Assembly: GCA_022865305.1 (NCBI GenBank)
Contig: JALHSP010000062.1
Coordinates: 124,001 to 188,000, forward strand
DNA from: Bacteroidales bacterium
Lineage (GTDB): Bacteria > Bacteroidota > Bacteroidia > Bacteroidales > VadinHA17
Direction: 5' to 3'
Length of the DNA stretch: 64,000 bases
The notes beneath the pieces were generated by a model. It worked only from the letters and a program-made list of their open reading frames with translations, ran no database searches and had not been told where the DNA came from. Position numbers and translations under genes: made by a program. Positions 17,663 to 26,488 of this stretch are shown in pieces. Position 1 is the stretch's first letter; each line of letters begins with the position of its first letter.

Positions 17663-18988
17663 TCAAGGATTTAGGGGTGTAACAACTACCGGTGAATGAG
17701 GGCTCAATGGTAAGCTGAACTCCTCAAACGGATCAGGTTTTGCAGGATTGAATGACGGTAATCCTTTAATCAAATACTTCTTTAAGCCAAGGTTATTTTC
17801 CCTTATTCCTTCAATAACGCATTTTGCCAGCTCATATGCTCCGTAAGAATTGAAATGTGTATTGTCATTCAAAGCTTTTGGTTCCCCGGGAAATGAGTTT
17901 GCCGGATAGATCACAAATAATCTCTTTGAGTTTTCCTGTCCCAGTTGCTCGTATAATGTTTTTGTCATGCCATTGAGATCGATAAAGGGAACATCCAGCT
18001 CCTTAGCGACCTGTCTTGCAGCTTCAGGATAATCGCCAAGGGAATTTGTGATTTTGCCATCCTCGCCGAAAGAACGACGGTTAGCAGGTGAGACGATCAC
18101 CGGGATTCCTCCTTTATTTCTGAATTCATTAACGAAAAGGCGCATCCTTTCTGAATATGATTTGAAAGCGCCGTCATCAGGACCTTTTTCTTTCTGGTCA
18201 TTGTGGCCGAATTCAATGAACAGGTAATCACCTGGTCTCATCATGTCAAGCACTTTTTTTAACCTGTTTGAAGAGAGAAAGCTGCCGAACGAAAGTCCCG
18301 ATTCTGCCTGGTTCGAAACAGCAGCTCCCTGTTTCAGGAACCTTGGGAATATCTGTCCCCATGAGGCCCATGGATCATCATCCTGGTCGACAACAGTGGA
18401 GTTCCCGGCCAGGAAAATTGTTACAACATCATAAACTCTCGATATTTCAAGTGCACATATGCAGGGCCTTTTATCGGAGAATTCAAAAGTCAGCTTGTTA
18501 TCCCAGTTAAGCTTGTTTTGCTCCCTGGGTTTTCTATTAACTTCTTCGCCTGTATTGCCAATGGCCGGCACGCGGATATTGACCGTGGTTGTAAGATTCT
18601 TAAATTTGCCGGGCTCCGTTTTTATTTTTTCGAAGATCAGCCTTCGCGATTCGACCCTGACAGTAGTCTGTGAAGCCTCTTTAATGTCGCCAACAGTTAT
18701 CTTTATATTATAATTGCCTTCAGGGAGATTTACCGAGAAGAAGAAAGGCCTGTCGCTGGTGATAAATCCGCTGGTAAGCGGTTTTTTCCCTCCCCTGTCA
18801 ACGGCAAACGGGATTGTGCCAAAGTCGAATCCATAGCTGGTTTCAGATGAATATTTCTGTGACGGACCGACCTTGATATAACCGGGTACCTCTTTTGCAG
18901 GCCCGAAGGAAAACTTGTAGCTGGTTATCTGCTGGGCAGATATAACCTGCGAAAACAGTAAAATAAGAATAGTCAGTTTTTTTATCAT
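17663..18988 (-). CDS. SGNH/GDSL esterase, rhamnogalacturonan acetylesterase-like (CE12)
   Basis: A protein of 441 residues with a Sec signal ending VISAQQ. Residues ~20-190 form an all-beta domain (YKFSFGPAKEVPGYIKVGPS) of the galactose-binding kind that often precedes rhamnogalacturonan acetylesterases. The catalytic SGNH hydrolase domain carries block I FLAGNSTVVD with Ser197, block III EFGHNDQ with Asn263, and block V with Asp375 and His378 (DNTHF). The wording of these blocks is that of the CE12 family, which deacetylates rhamnogalacturonan I. GH105 and GH106 neighbours support that role. The last ~15 residues are rich in proline, serine and valine and run into the adjacent palindromic element, suggesting the 3' end was remodelled by it. 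Confidence 0.87.
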   Translation of the reverse strand: MIKKLTILILLFSQVISAQQITSYKFSFGPAKEVPGYIKVGPSQKYSSETSYGFDFGTIPFAVDRGGKKPLTSGFITSDRPFFFSVNLPEGNYNIKITVGDIKEASQTTVRVESRRLIFEKIKTEPGKFKNLTTTVNIRVPAIGNTGEEVNRKPREQNKLNWDNKLTFEFSDKRPCICALEISRVYDVVTIFLAGNSTVVDQDDDPWASWGQIFPRFLKQGAAVSNQAESGLSFGSFLSSNRLKKVLDMMRPGDYLFIEFGHNDQKEKGPDDGAFKSYSERMRLFVNEFRNKGGIPVIVSPANRRSFGEDGKITNSLGDYPEAARQVAKELDVPFIDLNGMTKTLYEQLGQENSKRLFVIYPANSFPGEPKALNDNTHFNSYGAYELAKCVIEGIRENNLGLKKYLIKGLPSFNPAKPDPFEEFSLPLSPHSPVVVTPLNP

Positions 18989-19020
18989 AGCATTAATTTT
19001 CTTTGTGTCACTGATTCTTC

Positions 19021-19142
19021 ATGTACTCACCCCCTTCTTTTACCCCTCTCTGCTGTCGCAAAGAGGTGGAAGATATTAATTTATAGTGGTTTAGCTCCCC
19101 CTTCTTTGCGGTGCAGAGAAGGGGGCTGGGGGGATGAGTACA
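19021..19142. repeat. MITE-like element with TGTACTCA terminal inverted repeats
   Basis: The 122-bp element is bounded by TGTACTCA (19022-19029) and TGAGTACA (19135-19142), a perfect 8-bp inverted pair extended by C5/G6 runs. Inside is a hairpin of the type CCCCCTTCT..AGAAGGGGG. The same ends, in a 13-bp perfect pair, bound the element at 45732-45849. It fills the gap between the CE12-like and GH105 genes and contains no ORF. Confidence 0.65.
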
Positions 19143-19148
19143 GTTCCT

Positions 19149-20522
19149 CTATCTGTTATTTCTCCAGTCAGTTCCGGGCTTGTAAAACATTACCGCTGAA
19201 TCGTTAATCACTATCTGGTAGTTTTTTATAAGTTTCAGTATTTCGGCACCGGCTATAATAACCGGGCCATAGCCATGAGCAGCAGCCACATTAACAGGAC
19301 GGTTATAATAAAATGCCGGATCAAATGCCATTCCTGTTCCAACACAGGTTCCTTCGACTTCTCCTTTATTATTTACTTTAGTCTGAACTGCATTCCATGC
19401 AAGTATAGCCATCGGGCCATGTGCCTGAGCATCGATCCATCCTTTGTTTATAGCATGTGCGATGCAATAAGTAAAAATTGCGGTTGCTGATGTTTCATAG
19501 TAGGAATCATTCCTGTCGATCAGCTGATGCCAGAAACCTGTTCCTGACTGAAAAGGGGCAAGTCCCCTGATATGAGAACGCAACAGGTCGAGAATTGCAT
19601 TCCTTGAAGGATGATCATCAGGCAGGACATCGAGCAGTTCACTCATAGCCAGCAATGCCCAACCATTACAGCGTGCCCAGTAAAACTCCGGATGCGGATT
19701 CATATCCTGTATCCAGCCATGCATGAATAGCCCCTGGTTTTTATTAAACATACGCTGTGAAAACTGCAGGATCTGTTTACAGGCATCATCAAAATATTTC
19801 CTCTCACCGGTAAGCGCTCCAATTTGTGCCAGGGCAGGAACACTCATATAGAGATCATCAAGCCATAATGCATTGGGTAACGGGCGGTTTCTGGCAAGAG
19901 TACCGTCAGTTAACCTGAATTGTTTGTTTGAAATATAATCTACGTAATTATCAATAAACGGTCTCAGACTCTGGTTTTTGTTTACAGTGAATGTTTTAAT
20001 CATTGCAGCGCACATTGATCCGGCATCATCGAGAGCACGCGGATCAAGTACAGAACGTACCGGATTATTCCCCTGGGGAGTACCTGATACAGTCCTATAA
20101 TATTGAGCCACAGATGCTATGAGATTCATTCTTTTTGTAGTATAATCTATAAATTTTGTATCACCGGTTGTTTCTCCTGCCAGCAGCATGGCACCGTAAG
20201 CTACGCCCCATTCGTAACTGATAAGCCTGAATACTCCGGGTTCAAATGTAGCTCCGGGTGTAAGTTTGGTCAGATCGGTGATTTCTGCTTTTGTCTGACG
20301 GTCAATTATCCTGGCAGGCGTTGAAACATCCAGGAAAGAATAGATACGGTTCAGAACTGCAGAAACATCTTCAGCCTTAACAGGACCGTAAGGTACCGGG
20401 TAGTCTGGCTGCATTGCATGCAACGCAGTGTTTGAGTCAGTGACTTTCATCTGTGTTGTCTGGGATAACACCGGAATGGATACTCCGGCCAGGAGCATAA
20501 GGATTAATATTTTTGTCTTCAT
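19149..20522 (-). CDS. GH105 unsaturated rhamnogalacturonyl hydrolase
   Basis: A protein of 457 residues from ATG 20522 (a TTG two codons upstream is less likely), with a signal peptide ending VLSQ. The (alpha/alpha)6-barrel of GH88/GH105 enzymes is recognisable by YEWGVAYGAMLLAGE, LDDAGSMCAAMIKTF, LWLDDLYMSVPALAQIG, HGWIQDMNPHPEFYWARCNG and WLALL-like WALLAMSELLDVLP. The conserved Asp in DDAGSM corresponds in position to the catalytic Asp of YteR-type enzymes. These enzymes hydrate and cleave the unsaturated galacturonate left by rhamnogalacturonan lyases. No polysaccharide lyase is in the window, so the lyase must be encoded elsewhere, or the enzyme is used on other unsaturated or uronate oligosaccharides. 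Confidence 0.88.
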   Translation of the reverse strand: MKTKILILMLLAGVSIPVLSQTTQMKVTDSNTALHAMQPDYPVPYGPVKAEDVSAVLNRIYSFLDVSTPARIIDRQTKAEITDLTKLTPGATFEPGVFRLISYEWGVAYGAMLLAGETTGDTKFIDYTTKRMNLIASVAQYYRTVSGTPQGNNPVRSVLDPRALDDAGSMCAAMIKTFTVNKNQSLRPFIDNYVDYISNKQFRLTDGTLARNRPLPNALWLDDLYMSVPALAQIGALTGERKYFDDACKQILQFSQRMFNKNQGLFMHGWIQDMNPHPEFYWARCNGWALLAMSELLDVLPDDHPSRNAILDLLRSHIRGLAPFQSGTGFWHQLIDRNDSYYETSATAIFTYCIAHAINKGWIDAQAHGPMAILAWNAVQTKVNNKGEVEGTCVGTGMAFDPAFYYNRPVNVAAAHGYGPVIIAGAEILKLIKNYQIVINDSAVMFYKPGTDWRNNR

Positions 20523-20558
20523 TGTCAATTATTTTTTCTTTGATCTTTTGTCTTAAAA

Positions 20559-20592
20559 AAACCCACCCCTTGCCCCTCCCGGGAGGGGATCT
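20559..20592. repeat. Short CCCCTCCCGGGAGGGG palindrome
   Basis: A core CCCCTCCCGGGAGGGG palindrome (20575-20590), preceded by AACCCACCCCTTG. An equivalent, AACCCACCCCTGACCCCTCC plus AAGGAGGGG, occurs at 62174-62204; both are preceded by a TCTTTTGTCTT tract. It follows the stop codon of the CBM9-PKD gene closely. Confidence 0.65.
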
Positions 20593-20597
20593 TATGA

Positions 20598-21710
20598 TTA
20601 GTTTGATTTAACCTGGTCCAGCGCTGATTTCACTGCCACATCCCACACTTTTGCCCTTCGTGATTTTCCGTCAGGTCCTTCAATATACAGAGTAACAATG
20701 TAACGTCCTGATTTTGCGTACGTGTGTGATGGATGCTGTTCTGAAGATGTTGTGCCATCGCCAAAATCCCATTTCCATGATGTTACTTTCCCGACTGACT
20801 GATCCTGAAAAGCGACCAGCCTGCGATCCATATCAAGGATTTTGAATGACCACTGTGCATCAATTTTTTTCAGGAATTGCGGTTCCATTGGCATAAGCCT
20901 GAATGTTCTCAGTTGTGAGGCATTACCGTACATGGTATGATGTCTGGAGAGATTCCAGAACCCGTTATTACCCCTTGCATTGACATCATCGAAATCTATT
21001 ATTGCCCAGCATAATCCGATGTTTTTGCCTTCCTTCAGAATTGATTCAACTGCCCTGGCAGGGCCCTCCGGTCCCGCATAGTCGAAAGGAGTGATCCAGA
21101 ATTCCAGAATAAGTTTTCCCGGTTCTCCTGGTTTAAAAGTATATGAATACGCAGCATTTGAATAAGGCAGTTCCTTGATCCATGGCTGGCTTCCCCATGC
21201 CAGGCACCAGTCCTGTCCTTCTGCCGGTGTGTATATATGATAATTCTGTGCATGGACTCCATGGTAATTGAAATATGCTTCCCATGAATTATTAAGCAGG
21301 GGATTTGGATGGAACTGTTCAATAAGCGGACCACCTGACTGATCGCCGTCAACCACTATTTCAAATATGTCATGATGAAGATCGGTACGTGAGAAATCCC
21401 AGTAGTCATCATAAGCTTCGTAAAGAAAATAGAGCTTGTTCATCCCTTTTACCCAGCCAACACGCACCTTTACCTCCAGATTTTTTGGATCAGGAGCAGA
21501 GTGTTTCTTTTCGTCATCTTTCAGCTGGTCATTCCCGATAATATAGATGGCAGGTACAAATGACCAGTCATCAGTGTTTCCATCAATTCTCGGGATCTTG
21601 TCCGCCGGGAACTGGAAAATTTTAAAAGTGGTGTCAGCTTGCGGGAAAGACTTGATACATAAACAAAAAAGCAAACCGGAGATTAGTAAATAGCTTTCTA
21701 TTTTTCTCAT
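20598..21710 (-). CDS. Secreted CBM9-like / PKD domain carbohydrate-binding protein
   Basis: A protein of 370 residues with a Sec signal (hydrophobic segment 7-19). Residues ~35-265 resemble the CBM9-like fold: DKIPRIDGNTDDWSFVPAI, KVRVGWVKGMNKLYFLYEAYDDYWDF, and FEIVVDGDQSGG. Residues ~280-365 are a PKD domain (AFQDQSVGKVTSWKWDFGDG, HPSHTYAKSGRYIVTLYIEG). No catalytic residues were seen, so it is likely a glycan-binding or surface-displaying accessory protein. It is the first gene of the leftward glycanase series and has a well-formed promoter just upstream at 21736-21766. Confidence 0.8.
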   Translation of the reverse strand: MRKIESYLLISGLLFCLCIKSFPQADTTFKIFQFPADKIPRIDGNTDDWSFVPAIYIIGNDQLKDDEKKHSAPDPKNLEVKVRVGWVKGMNKLYFLYEAYDDYWDFSRTDLHHDIFEIVVDGDQSGGPLIEQFHPNPLLNNSWEAYFNYHGVHAQNYHIYTPAEGQDWCLAWGSQPWIKELPYSNAAYSYTFKPGEPGKLILEFWITPFDYAGPEGPARAVESILKEGKNIGLCWAIIDFDDVNARGNNGFWNLSRHHTMYGNASQLRTFRLMPMEPQFLKKIDAQWSFKILDMDRRLVAFQDQSVGKVTSWKWDFGDGTTSSEQHPSHTYAKSGRYIVTLYIEGPDGKSRRAKVWDVAVKSALDQVKSN

Positions 21711-21735
21711 GATTTTTAAACAAAACAGTGAAAAA

Positions 21736-21766
21736 CAAATATATTATTTTCTTTATAATAGTCAAA
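21736..21766 (-). promoter_or_regulatory. Promoter of the leftward glycanase operon
   Basis: On the minus strand, TTTG (complement of 21763-21766), a 19-base spacer, then TATATTTG (complement of 21736-21743). This is an exact fit to the Bacteroidota -33 TTTG / -7 TAnnTTTG consensus. The predicted start is about 18 bases before the ATG at 21710. It serves the CBM9-PKD gene and probably the genes after it. Confidence 0.6.
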
Positions 21767-21901
21767 TACTCTAAAGGATCAGCAGGTTATTTGTCAGTAG
21801 TTGTAAATCAATCAGATACTTATTATTAGAGTTATTTAACAGTAAAGATCATCTTAATTGAATTCTTTTTGCAAAATTGCATTTTATTAAAGACAATTAT
21901 T

Positions 21902-24649
21902 ATGAATAAAATATTCTTTTCAGCATTCATTATTCTCATCTGCCTTTCAGCCGAAGCTCAAAAGACTGAAATTTTGTACCTGTCAGGCACCGATAAGGAT
22001 CATACCGTTCAGTGGGATTTTTTATGCACCAATGGCCGCAACAGCGGCAGCTGGAGCAAGATTGAAGTCCCCTCGTGCTGGGAGCTCCAGGGATTCGGAT
22101 CTTACCTTTACGGAAATACAAACCTTAAAGCGAATGAAAAGGGGTTGTATAAATATGAATTTGCCGTTCCAGCCAGATGGGCTTTGAAAAAAATATTCAT
22201 TGTCTTTGAGGGCTCGATGACCGATACCGAAGTCAGGATCAACGGGAAGCCTGCCGGACCAGCGCATCAGGGCTCTTTCTATCGTTTTAAGTACGATATC
22301 TCTGAGCTTCTGAGTTATGAAAAAAAGAATCTTCTTGAGGTCACTGTAAGTAAAGAATCAGCAAATGAAAGTGTAAACAGGGCTGAGCGTATTTCAGACT
22401 ACTGGGTGTTCGGGGGAATTTTTCGTCCGGTCTACCTCGAAGCTGTTCCGGTTCAGTATATTGACCGGGTAGCAATAGATGCGAAAGCCGATGGCTCATT
22501 TTATTTGGATGTTTTTACTGAAGGAAAAGGTAAAGCAAATAGTATCAAAGCCCAAGTGCAGACACTGAACGGGAAACCTTTTGGAAAGACTCTCACTGCT
22601 GTAATTGATGCTTCCGGAAAAACCACCTTAAAAGGTTTATTTCCGGATCCTCAATTGTGGAATCCTGAATTTCCAAACAGGTACCAGGTTGTGGTGAGTA
22701 TTAATGCAGGTAAGAAATCCGTTCACCGGGTAACACAGAAATTCGGATTCCGGACTGTTGAAGTCAAACAGGGGGATGGGATTTATGTAAATGGGAAGAA
22801 GATCATGTTCAGGGGGATTTGCCGTCATACATTCTGGCCATCATCAGGTCGTACAAGCAGCAAACACCTTGCCATTGATGACATAAACCTGATGAAGGAT
22901 ATGAACATGAATGCAGTAAGGATGAGTCATTACCCTCCCGATCCGTATTTCCTTGATGTATGCGATTCAATGGGAATGTTTGTCCTCGACGAATTGGCCG
23001 GGTGGCAGAAATATTATGATACGCCAACTGCAAAACGTCTGATAAAACAGATGGTTGAGCGTGATGTAAATCATCCATCTGTTGTCCTGTGGGATAACGG
23101 AAACGAAGGTGGTTTTAATAAAGATGTACGTGACGATTATGCGCTTTATGATCCTCAAAAAAGGACAGTCATTGAACCATGGTCAATAATAAATGGTACA
23201 AATACAAAACATTACCCCGGGTACAAGTATGTTGAAAATGCCCTCACCGCAGGGAAGGAAATTTTTTTCCCAACTGAGTTCCTTCACGGGCTTTATGATG
23301 GTGGCCATGGTGCGGGACTTGATGATCAGTGGAATCTGATGCTCTCCAGCCCGGTATCAGCTGGCGCATTTCTCTGGGTCTTTGCCGATGAAGGAGTTGA
23401 GCGCAGAGATCTCAATGACTCGATTGACACCGATGGGAACAGGGGCCCTGACGGTATTCTTGGGCCATATCATGAAAAGGAGGGCAGTTTCTATACAATC
23501 AAAGAGATATGGTCTCCAGTTCAGTTTAAAGAGACATCCCTCGATGATAATTTCAATGGGAGCTTTACAGTAACAAACAGGTATTTCTATACCAATCTGA
23601 AGCTTTGCAAGTACATTTTTGAGCTTCTGAAATACGAAAAGAGCTTCCCCGGTGTTGAAATACAACAACAATTGGGACTCGTCAGGGCACCTGATATTGA
23701 ACCCGGCATGAGCGGAGTGTTGACCCTTGCGCTTCCTTCGGACTGGAAGAGTTTTGATGTACTTTATATCACGGCTATTGATCAGTATGGAAGAATCATC
23801 AATACATGGTCGTGGAATATTACAAAACCAGCCGACTTCGTTACAAGGATTATCAGAGCAAATCCGGATAAAATTGCTACCTCGGAACATGACAGCATTC
23901 TGGTAATTTCATCGGGGAACACAGAGATAATCCTAAATATGAATTCCGGTTTAATCACAGGTGTTAAAAGTTATGGCACACCGATATCACTAAGTGGCGG
24001 ACCTGTTTTTACAGGATTCAAGGCTGGATTGACATCGATGAAACATTTCTACAAGGATGAATCCTATGTTGTTGAATTACTGTACGATAATAATTGTCAT
24101 ATCACTCTGGCCATGTTAAGGGGAGGCTGGTTGAAAATTGATTATGATTACATTCTGGACGGGTCATATGATTTTTCAGGGATAACCTTTTCATATCCTG
24201 AAAACCTGGTAACGGGAGCCAGCCTGATGGCCAACGGCCCGTATCATGTCTGGAAGAACAGGTTAAAGGGAACAAATTTCGGTGTATATGATAAGCAATA
24301 TAACAATACAATTACCGGTGAAAGCTGGGAATACCCTGAGTTCAAAGGTTATTATTCAAACTTCTATGCAGTTGAGTTGAAAACAAAGGAATTGCCGGTA
24401 ACTGTAGTTTCTGCCACCGATAATCTTTTCCTTCATCTGTTTACTCCGGGCGAGGCGAAATACTCCAAAGCAGGAGTCAGAGGGGAAGTAAATCCACCTT
24501 TCCCTTCTGGTAGTATTTCTTTTCTCCATACGATAAGTCCGATCGGCACCAAGTTTACCAGGGCTGATGCAGAAGGTCCCCAGAGTCAGAAGAACATATT
24601 CAATGAAGAGATTCTGAAGGGAACTCTGTACTTCAGGTTCGGGGAGTGA
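21902..24649 (+). CDS. GH2-family beta-galactosidase-type glycosidase (right-arm copy)
   Basis: A protein of 915 residues from ATG 21902, whose MNKIFFSAFIILICLSAEAQ is a good signal peptide; an upstream TTG at 21869 would spoil it. Domain order matches the GH2 at 14748: beta-sandwich (VPSCWELQGFGSYLYGNTN), Ig-like, TIM-barrel with SHYPPDPYFLDVCDSMG, acid/base Glu402 in NGNEGG, nucleophile Glu459 in PTEFLHG, and a C-terminal beta-sandwich. The two copies share long identical motif stretches but differ throughout, so they are old paralogues or co-inherited relatives. Their nucleophile loops differ (HCQDDGGGG in the left copy, HGLYDGGHG here), which may reflect different linkages. The TGA stop lies inside the terminal repeat of the next element. 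Confidence 0.88.
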   Translation: MNKIFFSAFIILICLSAEAQKTEILYLSGTDKDHTVQWDFLCTNGRNSGSWSKIEVPSCWELQGFGSYLYGNTNLKANEKGLYKYEFAVPARWALKKIFIVFEGSMTDTEVRINGKPAGPAHQGSFYRFKYDISELLSYEKKNLLEVTVSKESANESVNRAERISDYWVFGGIFRPVYLEAVPVQYIDRVAIDAKADGSFYLDVFTEGKGKANSIKAQVQTLNGKPFGKTLTAVIDASGKTTLKGLFPDPQLWNPEFPNRYQVVVSINAGKKSVHRVTQKFGFRTVEVKQGDGIYVNGKKIMFRGICRHTFWPSSGRTSSKHLAIDDINLMKDMNMNAVRMSHYPPDPYFLDVCDSMGMFVLDELAGWQKYYDTPTAKRLIKQMVERDVNHPSVVLWDNGNEGGFNKDVRDDYALYDPQKRTVIEPWSIINGTNTKHYPGYKYVENALTAGKEIFFPTEFLHGLYDGGHGAGLDDQWNLMLSSPVSAGAFLWVFADEGVERRDLNDSIDTDGNRGPDGILGPYHEKEGSFYTIKEIWSPVQFKETSLDDNFNGSFTVTNRYFYTNLKLCKYIFELLKYEKSFPGVEIQQQLGLVRAPDIEPGMSGVLTLALPSDWKSFDVLYITAIDQYGRIINTWSWNITKPADFVTRIIRANPDKIATSEHDSILVISSGNTEIILNMNSGLITGVKSYGTPISLSGGPVFTGFKAGLTSMKHFYKDESYVVELLYDNNCHITLAMLRGGWLKIDYDYILDGSYDFSGITFSYPENLVTGASLMANGPYHVWKNRLKGTNFGVYDKQYNNTITGESWEYPEFKGYYSNFYAVELKTKELPVTVVSATDNLFLHLFTPGEAKYSKAGVRGEVNPPFPSGSISFLHTISPIGTKFTRADAEGPQSQKNIFNEEILKGTLYFRFGE

Positions 24650-24740
24650 CCTCTCCCCACCCCTCGGCGTTGCCCCTCCCCCAGGAGGGAGGGACTTCCC
24701 CCTCTCTCCCGGGAGAGGGGGATAAGAGGGGGTGAGGTCA
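24647..24740. repeat. MITE-like element with TGACCTC terminal inverted repeats
   Basis: TGACCTC at 24647-24653 and GAGGTCA at 24734-24740 are perfect inverted ends of a 94-bp C/G-rich element. Inner hairpins include CCCCTCTCTCCCGGGAGAGGGG. The first three bases of the left end are the TGA stop codon of the GH2 gene. Confidence 0.65.
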
Positions 24741-24938
24741 AACCCTCAAAAAGATTTTCTTCTTATAAAGTATATACAAAAATACCCAACCGACTGCAGT
24801 TATTCCTATCACATTAACTAGAGGAATCCATGTCATGGTACATGTTCGAGCTGTTTTACCCACCATTTTCAGGTATAAATGAATTATAATAATGGTTAAA
24901 AACTGTAAAACTGCAAAATAATTTGAAACATTACACAA
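24738..24938 (-). CDS. Possible small membrane protein
   Basis: An ORF of 66 codons with two hydrophobic stretches (about 7-22 and 38-57) and a basic C-terminus (YKKKIFLRV). It has no recognised family. An internal ATG at 24866 would give a 42-residue single-span protein. It lies between the GH2 element and the phosphatase gene, opposite to both. The region is AT-rich, so a chance ORF is quite possible; the rest of the 24650-25007 gap shows nothing else. Confidence 0.25.
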   Translation of the reverse strand: MCNVSNYFAVLQFLTIIIIHLYLKMVGKTARTCTMTWIPLVNVIGITAVGWVFLYILYKKKIFLRV

Positions 24939-25007
24939 CGGAAATTATATTCATTTTTATACTTTAGCAGAGCAGGGTAACTTTTATAAACATTTTAATT
25001 ATTGAGG

Positions 25008-26306
25008 ATGATTATTTACAGATTAATACGGATGTTACCGGTTCCGTTATTGTTCCTGTTTATTTTCGCAGGAAAAACTTCTGATGTAAAAAACATTTCC
25101 CTTCCAGGACAACCAGAGATGATACATCTCAGCCTCACTGAGAAAAAATCAGATAAAGCTGCTCCATCCATGACGATCACCTGGTGTTCGGCAGTAATAA
25201 ATGGCAGTCAGTTTGTAAAATATGGCATAACTCCTGACTTAGACAAGATTTCAAGAGCAGAAAAGAAAGAGTTCAATGAGGAGATAATCTTGACTTCCGT
25301 CCTTAAAAATCTGAAGCACAATACAAAATACTTCTATAAGTGCGGATCGGATGACGCAGGATGGAGTCCGCTCTATTCTTTTGTTACCGAACCCGAAAAT
25401 GACAGCAGTACTTCTTTCAGAGTAGGGATATTCGGTGATACACAGAATAATACTTTTAATGAAGAGTTCCAGAAGACAAGGTACATTTCAGCATTGATTC
25501 AGAATTACTCTCCGGGTTTTACTCTTCATATGGGCGATATTGTAGATAATGGTTCAGTGACATCAAACTGGAAAGGATTCCTTTCTGTCACACAGGAGCT
25601 GAATGCAACCGCTCCGCTGATGCCTGTTCTGGGTAATCATGATGTCGAAAATAAATCCGGTGAACAGTTCCAGTCTCCCTTTACTGATTTTTACAACCTC
25701 TTTAACCTTCCCGGAGACGAGATTAATTATTCTTTCACATATAAGAATGTCCGGTTTATCAGCCTCTTTTCAGGATGTGCCGAAGCAGCAGCCAGAATTG
25801 ACCAGGTGAAATACAAGACCGGTTCACCGGAGTATATATGGCTGGATGAGGTACTTTCTCAGGCAGAAAATGATAAAAACATTTTGTGGATAGTAGTATA
25901 TATGCATTATCCGGTATATTCATTCGGATGGAGCAACATAGCAAAATGGAAGGCGGCTGTATTACCATTGCTTGAGAAACACAGGGTTGATCTTTGCCTG
26001 GCCGGCCATCGGCACGTTTATGAACGTCATTCCCAACTGGAAAATGGTATCCCGGTAAAGAATATTTCAGGAACAACTTTTCCCGCAGGAAAGGGAACCA
26101 TTTTTATAACAAACGGTACAGCAGGAGGTAATCCGACAGGAACCGGAGGGAAAGATCTGCCGACAATGATATTTACTCCTGATGATAAAATCTATAGTTT
26201 CGCAATCATGGACATCAGTGATGAATCAATCACATACCGTGTTTTTGATCAGGATAATATTTTGATAGACTGGTTTACTATAGAAAAGGAAAATCAAAAA
26301 AACTGA
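25008..26306 (+). CDS. Purple acid phosphatase-like metallophosphoesterase
   Basis: A protein of 432 residues from ATG 25008, preferred to the TTG at 25002, with a signal peptide-like start. Residues ~30-125 form a fibronectin-III-like domain of purple acid phosphatases (SMTITWCSAVINGSQFVKYG, LKHNTKYFYKCG). The metallophosphatase domain shows the five metal-binding blocks: GIFGDTQ, HMGDIVDNG, LGNHDVE, VYMHYPVYS and LAGHRHVYERH. These ligate a dinuclear metal centre. The enzyme should hydrolyse phosphate esters in the periplasm or outside the cell; its substrate is unknown. Its place before susC may be incidental or may reflect a phosphorylated glycan. Confidence 0.87.
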   Translation: MIIYRLIRMLPVPLLFLFIFAGKTSDVKNISLPGQPEMIHLSLTEKKSDKAAPSMTITWCSAVINGSQFVKYGITPDLDKISRAEKKEFNEEIILTSVLKNLKHNTKYFYKCGSDDAGWSPLYSFVTEPENDSSTSFRVGIFGDTQNNTFNEEFQKTRYISALIQNYSPGFTLHMGDIVDNGSVTSNWKGFLSVTQELNATAPLMPVLGNHDVENKSGEQFQSPFTDFYNLFNLPGDEINYSFTYKNVRFISLFSGCAEAAARIDQVKYKTGSPEYIWLDEVLSQAENDKNILWIVVYMHYPVYSFGWSNIAKWKAAVLPLLEKHRVDLCLAGHRHVYERHSQLENGIPVKNISGTTFPAGKGTIFITNGTAGGNPTGTGGKDLPTMIFTPDDKIYSFAIMDISDESITYRVFDQDNILIDWFTIEKENQKN

Positions 26307-26488
26307 ATCGGAAATTGGAACAGTAAGGCTCTCTGATTTTAATTTTCCAGGATTTTATTTTCAGGATCTGGTCAGAATAGTTAAATTATGTTAATCATCA
26401 TGGTATTTGTTTTTAATAATATTTTTTTTTTATTTTTATGCCATTCTAAATCAACTAACCTTAATCACTAACTAATCTTGAATACTCT

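Noticed and set aside
21869-21901. Upstream TTG start for the right-arm GH2
   Set aside because: It would put charged residues ahead of a complete signal peptide that begins at ATG 21902.
23357-23890. A 177-codon minus-strand ORF inside the right-arm GH2
   Set aside because: It is antisense to conserved GH2 barrel sequence; no signal peptide, motif or promoter.
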